This document shows, piece by piece, positions 25,640 to 33,720 of a DNA stretch of 64,000 nt; positions within the stretch are counted from its first letter, which is position 1; every line of letters begins with the position of its first letter. The notes beneath the pieces are model-generated. The model was not told where the DNA came from. It saw nothing but the letters and a program-made list of their open reading frames with translations, and searched no databases. This stretch comes from Streptomyces sp. Ag109_O5-10. Lineage in GTDB: Bacteria > Actinomycetota > Actinomycetes > Streptomycetales > Streptomycetaceae. The translations under genes and the position numbers were made by a program. The DNA lies in assembly GCF_900105755.1 (NCBI RefSeq), contig NZ_FNTQ01000001.1, positions 7,192,001 through 7,256,000 on the forward strand, in the 5' to 3' direction.

Positions 25640-25984
25640 GCTCCCAGGTCGGACACGTCCCGCACGTCACCCACGTCGAGGACGCGTCGCCGCGGGTGCG
25701 GGCGGCGTCCGTCTCGGCCTGTCGAGCGGCGGTGCCCAGGCCGCCACCCACCGCCACCCTCAAGTCGACGGTGAGCGGCGCCGCTTCGAACCGCGTCCCG
25801 CTCAAGGCCCGCAGCGGCGAGAAGGTGAAGGCCGACGGCTCCGAGCGTCCCGCAGGGCAGTGGCCCGCCGGGATCTGCGGCAGCTGCTGATTCCGTAACA
25901 CAGGGAAAACCTGAAACAGGTTCGACGCGGGAACAATCCAGCCAGCATCCGCACACGCACGCTCTGGGGACGAGGAGTTCGACC
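25640..25984. other. Non-coding stretch before the purine permease
   Basis: No frame here has a start, ribosome binding site and family pattern. One plus-strand frame to 25890 ends in KARSGEKVKADGSERPAGQW, which could be a gene remnant, but I cannot identify it. The final ~90 nt are AT-richer and contain the permease promoter and the dyad at 25908-25922. Confidence 0.4.
25908..25922. promoter_or_regulatory. Short dyad upstream of purine permease
   Basis: AACCTG-AAA-CAGGTT, a perfect 6-bp inverted repeat with 3-nt spacer, 62 nt upstream of the permease start. A possible operator; low certainty. Confidence 0.35.
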
Positions 25985-27436
25985 ATGTCCGAGACGCAGA
26001 AGGCGGCCCCGCCGCAGGGGGCCGCGCCGCCTGCCGGGAACGGCGTCGACCGGTTCTTCAGGATCTCCGAACGAGGATCCACCTTCGGCCGGGAGATACG
26101 TGGCGGCTTCGCCACGTTCTTCACCATGGCCTACATCCTTGTCCTGAACCCCATCATCCTCGGCAGCGCCAAGGACAAGTTCGGCCACACCCTCGACACC
26201 GGCCAACTCGTCACCGCCACCGCGCTGGTGGCCTGTGTGATGACGGTCATCATGGGCGTCGGCGGCAACCTGCCCCTCGCCATCGCGGCCGGACTCGGCC
26301 TCAACGCCGTCGTGGCCTTCCAGCTGGCGCCGCTGATGAGCTGGTCCGACGCGATGGGCCTGGTCGTCCTCGAAGGCCTGCTGATCTGTGTGCTCGTCCT
26401 GACCGGCCTGCGCGAGGCCATCATGAACGCCATCCCGCAGCAGCTGAAGCAGGCGATCGGCGTCGGCATCGGCCTGTTCATCGCGTTCATCGGCTTCGTC
26501 GACGCGGGCTTCGTCAGCCGGATCCCGGACGCCGCGGACACCACCGTGCCGGTGCAGCTCGGTGCCGTCGGACGGCTCACCGGCTGGCCCGTGCTCGTCT
26601 TCTGCGTCGGCGTGCTCCTGACCATCGCGCTGGTCGCGCGGAAGGTGAAGGGGGCGATCCTGATCAGCATCGTCACGATGACCGTGGTGGCGATCGTCAT
26701 CAACTCCGCCGCGGACATCAAGAGCTGGGGCCTGACCACGCCGAAGATCCCCGACAAGGTCGTGGGCACGCCCGACTTCGGGCTCATCGGTCACTTCAGC
26801 CTGTTCGGCGGCTTCGGCAAGGCCGGCGTGCTCACCGCCGTGCTGCTCGTCTTCACCCTGATCCTGTCCGACTTCTTCGACGCCATGGGCACGATCGTCG
26901 GCATCAGCGCGGAGGCCGGGCTGCTCGACGAGCAGGGGCAGGTGCCGGGCATCGGGCGGGTGCTCTTCATCGACGGCGCGGCGGCGGTGGCCGGCGGCCT
27001 CGGCTCGGCCTCCTCCAACACGGCGTACATCGAGTCGGCGGCGGGGGTGGGCGAGGGGGCCCGCACCGGGTTCGCCAACCTGATCACCGGCGGACTGTTC
27101 GGTCTCGCCCTCTTCCTCACGCCGCTGCTGACCATCGTCCCGCTGCAGGCGGCGGCGCCCGCGCTGATCGCCGTGGGCTTCCTGATGATGACCCATGTCA
27201 AGCACATCGACTGGGACCGGTACGAGATCGCGATCCCGGCGTTCCTGACGATCGCCGCGATGCCGTTCACCTACTCCATCACCGACGGCATCGGAGCGGG
27301 CTTCCTGGCGTACGTCGTGATCAAGGCGGTGCTGGGGAAGGCGAAGGAGGTCAACTGGCTGTTGTGGGCCGTGTCCGCGCTGTTCCTGGTGTACTTCGCG
27401 ATCGATCCGGTGGAGCAGGTGCTGGGGGTGAAGTAG
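25985..27436 (+). CDS. NCS2-family purine permease (AzgA-like)
   Basis: 483 residues, about 12-14 transmembrane helices. AzgA/GhxP-type signature segments: GGFATFFTMAYILVLNP, NLPLAIAAGLGLNAVVAF, LSDFFDAMGTIVGIS, SSNTAYIESAAGVGEGARTG. Members are proton symporters for adenine, guanine or hypoxanthine. ATG 25985 has GAGGAG about 10 nt upstream. It is single-gene and convergent with the penicillin-binding protein gene, from which a hairpin separates it. Confidence 0.92.
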   Translation: MSETQKAAPPQGAAPPAGNGVDRFFRISERGSTFGREIRGGFATFFTMAYILVLNPIILGSAKDKFGHTLDTGQLVTATALVACVMTVIMGVGGNLPLAIAAGLGLNAVVAFQLAPLMSWSDAMGLVVLEGLLICVLVLTGLREAIMNAIPQQLKQAIGVGIGLFIAFIGFVDAGFVSRIPDAADTTVPVQLGAVGRLTGWPVLVFCVGVLLTIALVARKVKGAILISIVTMTVVAIVINSAADIKSWGLTTPKIPDKVVGTPDFGLIGHFSLFGGFGKAGVLTAVLLVFTLILSDFFDAMGTIVGISAEAGLLDEQGQVPGIGRVLFIDGAAAVAGGLGSASSNTAYIESAAGVGEGARTGFANLITGGLFGLALFLTPLLTIVPLQAAAPALIAVGFLMMTHVKHIDWDRYEIAIPAFLTIAAMPFTYSITDGIGAGFLAYVVIKAVLGKAKEVNWLLWAVSALFLVYFAIDPVEQVLGVK

Positions 27437-27497
27437 GGGGTGGGGCGCGGGGGTGCGCTGTCGGCCGCGGGTGATCGTGGCTGGTCGCGCAGTTCCC

Positions 27498-27515
27498 GCG
27501 CCCCCTGCGGGGCGC
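27498..27515. terminator. Terminator hairpin within a Streptomyces intergenic repeat
   Basis: GCGCCCC, 4-nt loop, GGGGCGC directly before the stop codon of the penicillin-binding protein gene and 62 nt after the permease stop. The preceding TGGTCGCGCAGTTCCCGCG is the repeat also seen near 31.6 kb and 46.7 kb. Confidence 0.65.
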
Positions 27516-28973
27516 TTATGTGAGCGCCGCCTCCATCATCGCCTTCGCCACCGGCGCCGCCAGCCCGTTGCCGCTGACCTCCGACCGGGCCGCGTCCGAC
27601 TGCTCGACCAGGACCGCCACCGCGACCTCCTTGCCGGTGCTGTCGGACTTGCCGTACGACGTGAACCAGGCGTACGGCGTCTTGCTGTTGTTCTCGCCGT
27701 GCTGGGCCGTGCCCGTCTTGCCGCCCACCGTCACCCCGTCGATGAGCGCGTTCGTGCCCGTGCCCTCCTTGACGACCGTCTCCATCGCGGACCGCAGCTG
27801 CCGCGCGGTCGAGGAGCTGACGATCTCCTTGCTGTCCGCCTCGTCGTCGTAGTTCTTCAGCACGTCGCCGCCGCTGTCGGTGATCTGCGAGACCATGTGC
27901 GGGGAGACCAGCTTGCCGCCGTTGGCTATCGCGGCCGACACCATGGCCATCTGGAGCGGGGTCGCCGTGACGTCGAACTGACCGATGCCGGAGAGGCCGG
28001 TCTGGGCCTGGTCCATGTGCGACGGGTAGACGCTGGCGTAGGCGCGCACCGGGATGTCCAGCCTGTCGTCGTTGAAGCCGAACTTCTCCGCCATCGCCCT
28101 GACCTTGTCCTGGCCCAGGTCGACGGCCATCTTCCCGAAGACGTTGTTGCAGGAGTAGCGCAGGGCCGTGCGGATCGAGGCGTTCTCGCAGGGCGCCGAG
28201 GCGCTCTCGTTCCGCAGGGGGGTCGTCGTGCCCGGCAGGGTGTACGGGATGGGGCTGTCGGTCCTGGCGTCGGCGTTCGCGTAGAGGCCGTCCTCCAGGG
28301 CCGCCGCCGCGACCACCAGCTTGAACGTCGAGCCCGGCGGCAGCGGCTGGCGCAGCGCCCGGTTGGTGAGCGGCTTGTCGCTGTCGGCGTTCAACTGCTT
28401 CCAGGCCGTGCCAGCGCTGTTGGCGTCGGTGAGCGAGGAGGGGTCGTACGACGGGGTCGACACGACCGCGAGGATCTTGCCGGTCCTCGGGTCGATCGCG
28501 ACCGCCGCGCCCTTCTTGTTCCCGAGCGCGCTGTACGCGGCCTTCTGCACGGCCGGGTCGATCGTCGTGATCACGTCGCCCGGTTCGGCACGCTTCCCGG
28601 TGACCGTGTCCATGACCGTCCTGAGCCTGCTGTCGGTGCCGTTCAGCAGATCCTGGTAGATCCCCTCCAGCTGGGTCGGGGCATAACTCTGCGAGGCGTA
28701 GCCCGTCACCGCCGCGTAGAGCTTGCCGTTCGTGTACGTGCGCTTGTACTTGAGGTCGCTGCCGCCCGACGTCCCGGCCGAGCCGGTGATCGACTCACCG
28801 GCCACGATGATGTTCCCGAGCGGCTGAGAGTACGTCTCGATGACGTTGCGCCGGTTTCTCGTGTCGTCCGCGAGGGCCTGGCCGTCGTAGAACTGCACCC
28901 ATGTCGCCCTGACCAGCAGAGCGAGCACGAGCAGCAGCGCGAAGACGGACGCCCGCCTGATCGTCTTGTTCAT
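27516..28973 (-). CDS. Class B penicillin-binding protein (PbpA/FtsI-like transpeptidase)
   Basis: 485 residues. One N-terminal membrane anchor (RASVFALLLVLALLVRATWVQ), a PBP dimerisation region, then the transpeptidase domain with all three active-site motifs: PGSTFK (SxxK), YSCN (SxN) and GGKTGT (KTG). Length and sequence fit Streptomyces PbpA-type proteins that cross-link peptidoglycan during growth or septation. Unlike the main pbpA locus it stands without an ftsW/rodA gene, so it looks like a paralogue. It shares its direction with the IclR gene upstream, 93 nt away. Confidence 0.92.
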   Translation of the reverse strand: MNKTIRRASVFALLLVLALLVRATWVQFYDGQALADDTRNRRNVIETYSQPLGNIIVAGESITGSAGTSGGSDLKYKRTYTNGKLYAAVTGYASQSYAPTQLEGIYQDLLNGTDSRLRTVMDTVTGKRAEPGDVITTIDPAVQKAAYSALGNKKGAAVAIDPRTGKILAVVSTPSYDPSSLTDANSAGTAWKQLNADSDKPLTNRALRQPLPPGSTFKLVVAAAALEDGLYANADARTDSPIPYTLPGTTTPLRNESASAPCENASIRTALRYSCNNVFGKMAVDLGQDKVRAMAEKFGFNDDRLDIPVRAYASVYPSHMDQAQTGLSGIGQFDVTATPLQMAMVSAAIANGGKLVSPHMVSQITDSGGDVLKNYDDEADSKEIVSSSTARQLRSAMETVVKEGTGTNALIDGVTVGGKTGTAQHGENNSKTPYAWFTSYGKSDSTGKEVAVAVLVEQSDAARSEVSGNGLAAPVAKAMMEAALT

Positions 28974-29066
28974 CCCGCTCAGACAGACGAACGAAGTGGG
29001 GGTGCGCGTTCCCGTACGGCCTTGTTCTCATCGTCCGCTCATGCGGGCCGCCGGGCCCCGCCGGGG

Positions 29067-29840
29067 TCAGAGCCGCCGGGTGGCCAGCGTCAGGCGGTCC
29101 CGCGCGTCGAACAGGGCGTCCTTGATCATCTGCTCGTGGCCGGGGGTGAGGCGGGCCACCGGGACCGAGCAGCTGATCGCGTCGCGGGCCGGCGTGCGGT
29201 AGGGGATCGCGACGCCGAAGCAGCGCAGGCCCAGCGTGTTCTCCTCGCGGTCGATCGCGAAGCCCTGCTCGCGGATCTGGTGCAGCTCCTCGATGAGCTT
29301 CTCGCGGTCGGTGAGGGTGTGCTCGGTCAGCGCCGGCAGGGTCTCCGGCAGCAGCTTGCGGACCTGCTCGTCGGTGTGGGTGGCGAGCAGCGCCTTGCCG
29401 AGCGAGGTGGAGTGCGCGGGCAGCCGGCGGCCGACCCGGGTGAAGGGGCGCAGGTAGTGCTGCGACTGGCGGGTGGCCAGGTAGACCACGTTCGTGCCGT
29501 CGAGGCGCGCCAGGTGGATGGTCTCCGTGGTGTCGTCGGAGAGCCGGTCCAGGGTCGGCCGGGCCGCCGCGACCACTTCGTCGCCGTCGATGTACGACGT
29601 GCCGACCAGCAGCGCCCGCACCCCGATGCCGTAGCGGGTGCCGGTCGCGTCCGTCTCCACCCAGCCCAGCTCCACCAGGGTGCGCAGCAACATGTAGAGG
29701 CTGGACTTGGGATATCCGACGGCTTCCTGGACGGCCGCGAGGGAGTGCATACCGGGCCGGCCGGCGAAGTACTCCAGCAACTCCACGGTCCGCACCGCGG
29801 ACTTGACCTGTGCCCCGCCGCCTGTCTCGCCTGCCGACAT
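29067..29840 (-). CDS. IclR-family transcriptional regulator
   Basis: 257 residues. N-terminal winged helix (SLAAVQEAVGYPKSSLYMLLRTL) and C-terminal IclR effector domain (VGRRLPAHSTSLGKALLA, ENTLGLRCFGVAIP, SCSVPVARL). The ATG (complement of 29838-29840) has AAGGGG upstream; a possible longer start at 29903 would run through the operator region. It is divergent from the semialdehyde dehydrogenase gene with an obvious palindrome between, so it is the likely local regulator of that gene. Confidence 0.92.
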   Translation of the reverse strand: MSAGETGGGAQVKSAVRTVELLEYFAGRPGMHSLAAVQEAVGYPKSSLYMLLRTLVELGWVETDATGTRYGIGVRALLVGTSYIDGDEVVAAARPTLDRLSDDTTETIHLARLDGTNVVYLATRQSQHYLRPFTRVGRRLPAHSTSLGKALLATHTDEQVRKLLPETLPALTEHTLTDREKLIEELHQIREQGFAIDREENTLGLRCFGVAIPYRTPARDAISCSVPVARLTPGHEQMIKDALFDARDRLTLATRRL

Positions 29841-29912
29841 CGCCCTTGACCCCTTCGTTGGACGAGAAACCGAGGTTATAGTCTCCAACAGCATATTCAC
29901 CATCAGAGACAG

Positions 29913-29930
29913 CGTTCAGTATATCGAACG
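29913..29930. promoter_or_regulatory. IclR-type palindromic operator
   Basis: CGTTC-AGTATATC-GAACG: an 18-bp dyad with an AT-rich centre, the layout of IclR-family sites, between the divergent iclR-type and semialdehyde dehydrogenase genes. Probably bound by the adjacent regulator to control both. Confidence 0.6.
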
Positions 29931-30007
29931 TTGCTGGTGAACGACCCGGATATGACCTGAATATGATCCGGATACTGCGGCAGAACGCAATCATGGAGGG
30001 ACCCGCG

Positions 30008-31537
30008 GTGGCAGCAGCACCAGTCTGGAGCGTCGACCCGCGCACCGGGAAGCAGCGTGAACAGGTTGCGGTGGAGGCCACAGCGGAGGAGGTCGACGCC
30101 GTCGTCACGGCCGCGCACGCCGCCCGTGGCTCCCTCGCCGACCGCACCGTCCGTGCGGCCTTCCTGCGCTCGGCCGCCGCCGGGCTCGACGCGGCCAAGG
30201 ACCGGCTGGTCGAGGCCGCCGACGCGGAGACCGCGCTCGGCCCCGTCCGGCTGACCGGGGAACTGGCCCGTACCGTCTACCAGCTGCGGGCGTTCGCGGA
30301 CATCGTCGACGAGGGCGCCTTCCTCGACGTCATCATCAACCACCCCGACGCCACCGCCACCCCGCCCGTCCCGGACCTGCGCCGCTACAAGGTCCCGCTG
30401 GGCGTCGTCGCCGTCTACTCGGCCTCCAACTTCCCCTTCGCGTTCTCCGTCGCGGGCGGCGACACCGCGAGCGCGCTGGCCGCCGGGAACCCCGTCGTGG
30501 TCAAGGCCCACCCCGACCACCCGGCCCTGTCCGAGCTGGTGGCGAAGGTGCTGCGCCGGGCCGCCGCCGAGCACGGCATCCCGGAGGCGGTCGTCGGACT
30601 CGTGCACGGCTTCGAGGCCGGCCTCGAGCTGATCCGGCATCCGCTGATCGCCGCCGCGGGCTTCACCGGTTCCGTCCGGGGCGGCCGCGCGCTCTTCGAC
30701 GCGGCCGCCGCGCGTCCGGTGCCGATCCCCTTCCACGGCGAGCTGGGCTCCCTGAACCCGGTCCTCGTCACGGAGGCTGCGGCCACCGAGCGGGCCGAGG
30801 AGATCGGCACCGGGCTCGCCGGGTCGATGACCATGGGCGTCGGGCAGTTCTGCGTGAAGCCGGGGCTGGTGCTGGTGCCGGCCGGCGCCGCCGGTGACGG
30901 CCTGGTCAAGTCCCTCACGGACGCGGTCAGCAACACCGACGCGGGCGTCCTGCTCGACCACCGGATGCGGGACAACTTCGTCGCCGGGGTCGCCGAGCGC
31001 ACCGAACTCCCCGACGTGGAGAGCCCGGTGACGCCGGGGGCCGGCGGCGAGCACACGGTGAGCGCCGGTTTCCTGACGGTGCCGGCGGGCCGGCTCGCCG
31101 AGGCCGGGGCGTACGACCTGCTCCTGGAGGAGTGCTTCGGGCCGGTGACCGTGGTGGTCCGCTACGAGGACCGGGGCGAGGCGACGGCGGTGCTGTCCCG
31201 GCTGCCGGGGAACCTCACGGCGACGGTGCACGTCTCCGCCGAGGAGGCCGCGGGGGAGGGGCTCGGGGCGGAGATCCTGGCGGAGCTGACGCCGCTGGCG
31301 GGCCGCGTGCTGGTGAACGGGTGGCCGACGGGGGTCGCCGTGGCCCCGGCCCAGCACCATGGCGGCCCCTACCCGGCCACCACCTCCACGTCGACTTCCG
31401 TGGGCGGTACGGCCATCGAGCGGTGGCTGCGGCCGGTGGCCTACCAGGGGGCACCCGCTGCTCTGCTGCCGGCGGAGTTGAAGGACGAGAATCCGCTCGG
31501 GCTTCCCCGGCGGTTCAACGGAGTGCTCGAGCGGTAG
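30008..31537 (+). CDS. 2,5-dioxovalerate (alpha-ketoglutarate semialdehyde) dehydrogenase
   Basis: 509-residue NAD(P)-dependent aldehyde dehydrogenase. Catalytic C282 (GQFCVKPG), general base E245 (HGELGSLNP) and oxyanion N141 (SASNFPFAFSVAGGDT). GGDT and ELGSLNP are typical of the ketoglutarate semialdehyde dehydrogenase subfamily, which turns alpha-ketoglutarate semialdehyde into 2-oxoglutarate, the last step of several sugar-acid pathways. GTG 30008 follows GGAGGG at 29995-30000; an ATG at 29993 lies on the binding site itself and is rejected. Divergent IclR gene. Confidence 0.85.
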   Translation: MAAAPVWSVDPRTGKQREQVAVEATAEEVDAVVTAAHAARGSLADRTVRAAFLRSAAAGLDAAKDRLVEAADAETALGPVRLTGELARTVYQLRAFADIVDEGAFLDVIINHPDATATPPVPDLRRYKVPLGVVAVYSASNFPFAFSVAGGDTASALAAGNPVVVKAHPDHPALSELVAKVLRRAAAEHGIPEAVVGLVHGFEAGLELIRHPLIAAAGFTGSVRGGRALFDAAAARPVPIPFHGELGSLNPVLVTEAAATERAEEIGTGLAGSMTMGVGQFCVKPGLVLVPAGAAGDGLVKSLTDAVSNTDAGVLLDHRMRDNFVAGVAERTELPDVESPVTPGAGGEHTVSAGFLTVPAGRLAEAGAYDLLLEECFGPVTVVVRYEDRGEATAVLSRLPGNLTATVHVSAEEAAGEGLGAEILAELTPLAGRVLVNGWPTGVAVAPAQHHGGPYPATTSTSTSVGGTAIERWLRPVAYQGAPAALLPAELKDENPLGLPRRFNGVLER

Positions 31538-31561
31538 CGCTGTGGGGGCGTGGGGAGTGTC

Positions 31562-31636
31562 GGCGGGCGGTCGCTCGCGCAGTTCCTCCCCCAGCCTTCG
31601 GCCGGGGGCACCCCCAGCGCCCCCTTCGGGACGCGC
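31562..31636. repeat. Streptomyces intergenic repeat with hairpin
   Basis: Contains CGCGCAGTTCCTCCCCCAGC, a hairpin at 31588-31608 (CCCCC-a-GCC, loop, GGC-c-GGGGG) and GCGCCCCCTTCGGGACGCGC. The GCAGTTCC..GCGCCCC element recurs at 27.5 kb and 46.7 kb, always just downstream of genes, so it probably acts as a terminator for the aldehyde dehydrogenase gene. Confidence 0.6.
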
Positions 31637-31681
31637 TGACCTGGCGCGCGCATCGAGAAGTTCTGCTGACACAATCCGACC

Positions 31682-32290
31682 ATGGACGTCGAACTTCCCG
31701 AACTTCCTTTCCCGCTCCGCACTTACGGGCCCGACGGGCACTGGTTCCAGGAGGACGGGGTGCTCACCGGGTGGGCCGGGGCCCGGCAGGATCGGTTCGT
31801 GTCGCCGACCGGGGAGGCGCTGGACCCCGCCACGGACGCGCCCCGGCTGCTGGGGGCGCCCGAAGGGGACTTCCAGCTGATCGCCCGGGTCACCGTCGGG
31901 TTCGGTGCCGCCTTCGACGCCGGTGTGCTGTACGTGCACGTCGGCGACCGGGCCTGGGCCAAGCTCTGCCTGGAGAACTCCCCGGACGTGCCCACCGTCT
32001 GCACGGTGGTCACCCGGGGGCACTCCGACGACGCCAACGCCTTCACGGTGGAGGGCAGTTCGGTCTGGCTGCGGATCAGCCGGACCGGCCGGGCCTTCGC
32101 CTTCCACGCCTCCAGGGACGGCAAGAAGTGGGTCTTCGTCCGGCTCTTCACCCTCGGCGGTGAGAAGGAGACGGCGGGCGCGCTGGTCGGCTTCATGACC
32201 CAGTCGCCGATGGGGGAGGGGTGCGTGGTGACCTACGACCACATCGAGTTCAGACCCGACTGGCCGGCCGACCTGCGCGACGGAAGCTGA
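31682..32290 (+). CDS. DUF1349 family protein (concanavalin-like fold)
   Basis: 202 residues, no signal peptide. Features of the DUF1349 family: FQLIARVTVGFGAAFDAGVLYVHVGDRAWAK split over the central strands, then SVWLRISRTGRAFAFHASRDG and KKWVFVRLF. The fold is a jelly-roll lectin-like sandwich; the family has no firm function. ATG 31682 opens MDVELPELPFPL. The 3' end overlaps the convergent MFS gene by 41 bp. Confidence 0.8.
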   Translation: MDVELPELPFPLRTYGPDGHWFQEDGVLTGWAGARQDRFVSPTGEALDPATDAPRLLGAPEGDFQLIARVTVGFGAAFDAGVLYVHVGDRAWAKLCLENSPDVPTVCTVVTRGHSDDANAFTVEGSSVWLRISRTGRAFAFHASRDGKKWVFVRLFTLGGEKETAGALVGFMTQSPMGEGCVVTYDHIEFRPDWPADLRDGS

Positions 32291-33650
32291 GCACGAAGCT
32301 CACCGCGAACAGGGCCGCGGCCAGTGCCAGGCTCGCCCGCATCCCGGCCACGAAGCCGCCGCCGACCAGGGCGCCGAACACCGCGATCCCGAGCCCGCCG
32401 GCCACCTGCCGTGCCGCGTTGAGCACCCCGGCCGCCAGACCGGCTCGCTCGGCAGGTACGGCGTCCATCATCACGACGGTCAGCGGCGGCACGGTCAGCG
32501 CGCAGCCGACGGCCATCGGGACGAGCAGGACGGCCACCCAGGCCGCGGGCGTGCCGGAACCGACGGCGAGCAGACCCAGCAGGCCGGCCGCGGCCAGTGC
32601 CTGGCCGATCAGCATCGGCAGCCGTGGCCCGTGGCGGGCGGCCAGCTTTCCGGACACCACGTTGGTCAGGCCGATCAGCCCGGACATCGGCAGGAACAGC
32701 AGCCCGGTGTACAACGCCGAACGGCCCTGGACCTGCTGGAAGAAGAGAGAGAAGACGAACACCACGCCGTAGAAGGCCACGCTGCACGCAGCCCCGGTCG
32801 TCACGGCCACCCGCACCGCCCGGTCCCGGAACAGCGCCGGCGGAACGACCGGATGCGCCTGCCGGCGCTCGACGCGGACGAACAGGACGGCGCCGGCCAG
32901 CGCCACGGCGAAGGCCGCGAGTCCCGTCGTACCGCCCTCGATGACCGCGAAGGTGAGGGCGGTCAGCGTGACGACCGCGGTGAGCTGCCCGGGCAGGTCC
33001 AGCGGGGCGGGGCGGCGCTCCGAGCGCGGTGCGCGCACCAGCAGGAGCAGTGCGGCCGCCCCGAGCGGCAGGTTGATGAAGAAGATCCCGCGCCAGTCCC
33101 AGGCCGCGGTCAGCGCGCCGCCCGCCACCGGCCCCAGCGCCAGCGCGACCGAGCCGCCGGCTCCCCACAGCGCCACCGCCCGCGTACGCCTGCCGGGATC
33201 GGCGTACGCGTGCCGCACCAGGGAGAGGGAGGCGGGCAGGACGACGGCCGCCGCGGCGCCCTGCGCCACGCGCGCGCCGATCAGCACCGGGAGGGTCGGC
33301 GCCAGACCGCAGGCAGCCGAGGCGAGGGTGAAGACGGCGATGCCGAGGCCGTACGCCCGGCTCGCCCCGGCCCGGTCCGCGAAGGCGCCGGTGGAGAGCA
33401 TCAGCGCGGCGAAGGCCAGCGTGTAGGCGTCCACCGTCCACTGGAGCCCGGACAGGCCGCCGCCGAGCGCCGAGCCGATCGCGGGCAGGGCCACGTTCAC
33501 CACCGACGCGTCGAGGGTGATGAGCGCGAAGCCCAGCAGGGCGGCGGCCAGGGTGAGGGCGGGAGCGCGGCTCCGCCCCTCCTCCCCCTTCTCCGCATGG
33601 ATCTCTTGGCCGTCGATCCTGACGGACCGTGGGGTCTGGTCGGTTGGCAT
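32250..33650 (-). CDS. DHA2-family (EmrB/QacA-type) MFS exporter
   Basis: 466 residues, about 14 transmembrane helices after a hydrophilic N-terminus of ~30 residues. Motifs: ITLDASVVNVALPAIG (motif D1), the WTVDAYTLAFAALML helix, ARVAQGAAAAVVLPASL, and motif C as GGSVALALGPVAGG. Such proteins expel antibiotics or dyes using proton motive force. The ATG (complement of 33648-33650) is about 70 nt from the divergent AraC-type regulator, which may control it. The 3' end overlaps the DUF1349 gene. Confidence 0.88.
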   Translation of the reverse strand: MPTDQTPRSVRIDGQEIHAEKGEEGRSRAPALTLAAALLGFALITLDASVVNVALPAIGSALGGGLSGLQWTVDAYTLAFAALMLSTGAFADRAGASRAYGLGIAVFTLASAACGLAPTLPVLIGARVAQGAAAAVVLPASLSLVRHAYADPGRRTRAVALWGAGGSVALALGPVAGGALTAAWDWRGIFFINLPLGAAALLLLVRAPRSERRPAPLDLPGQLTAVVTLTALTFAVIEGGTTGLAAFAVALAGAVLFVRVERRQAHPVVPPALFRDRAVRVAVTTGAACSVAFYGVVFVFSLFFQQVQGRSALYTGLLFLPMSGLIGLTNVVSGKLAARHGPRLPMLIGQALAAAGLLGLLAVGSGTPAAWVAVLLVPMAVGCALTVPPLTVVMMDAVPAERAGLAAGVLNAARQVAGGLGIAVFGALVGGGFVAGMRASLALAAALFAVSFVLSFRRAGRPASRV

Positions 33651-33720
33651 GACTCCATGCTGCTGATCGGCCGCCGCGTACAGTAGTGGCCCGAACGCCA
33701 TGCATCCGGAGGTTCTGGCC

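Noticed and set aside
29903..32242. Long minus-strand open frame across the semialdehyde dehydrogenase and DUF1349 genes
   Set aside because: No recognisable domain; the plus-strand genes have catalytic motifs and ribosome binding sites.
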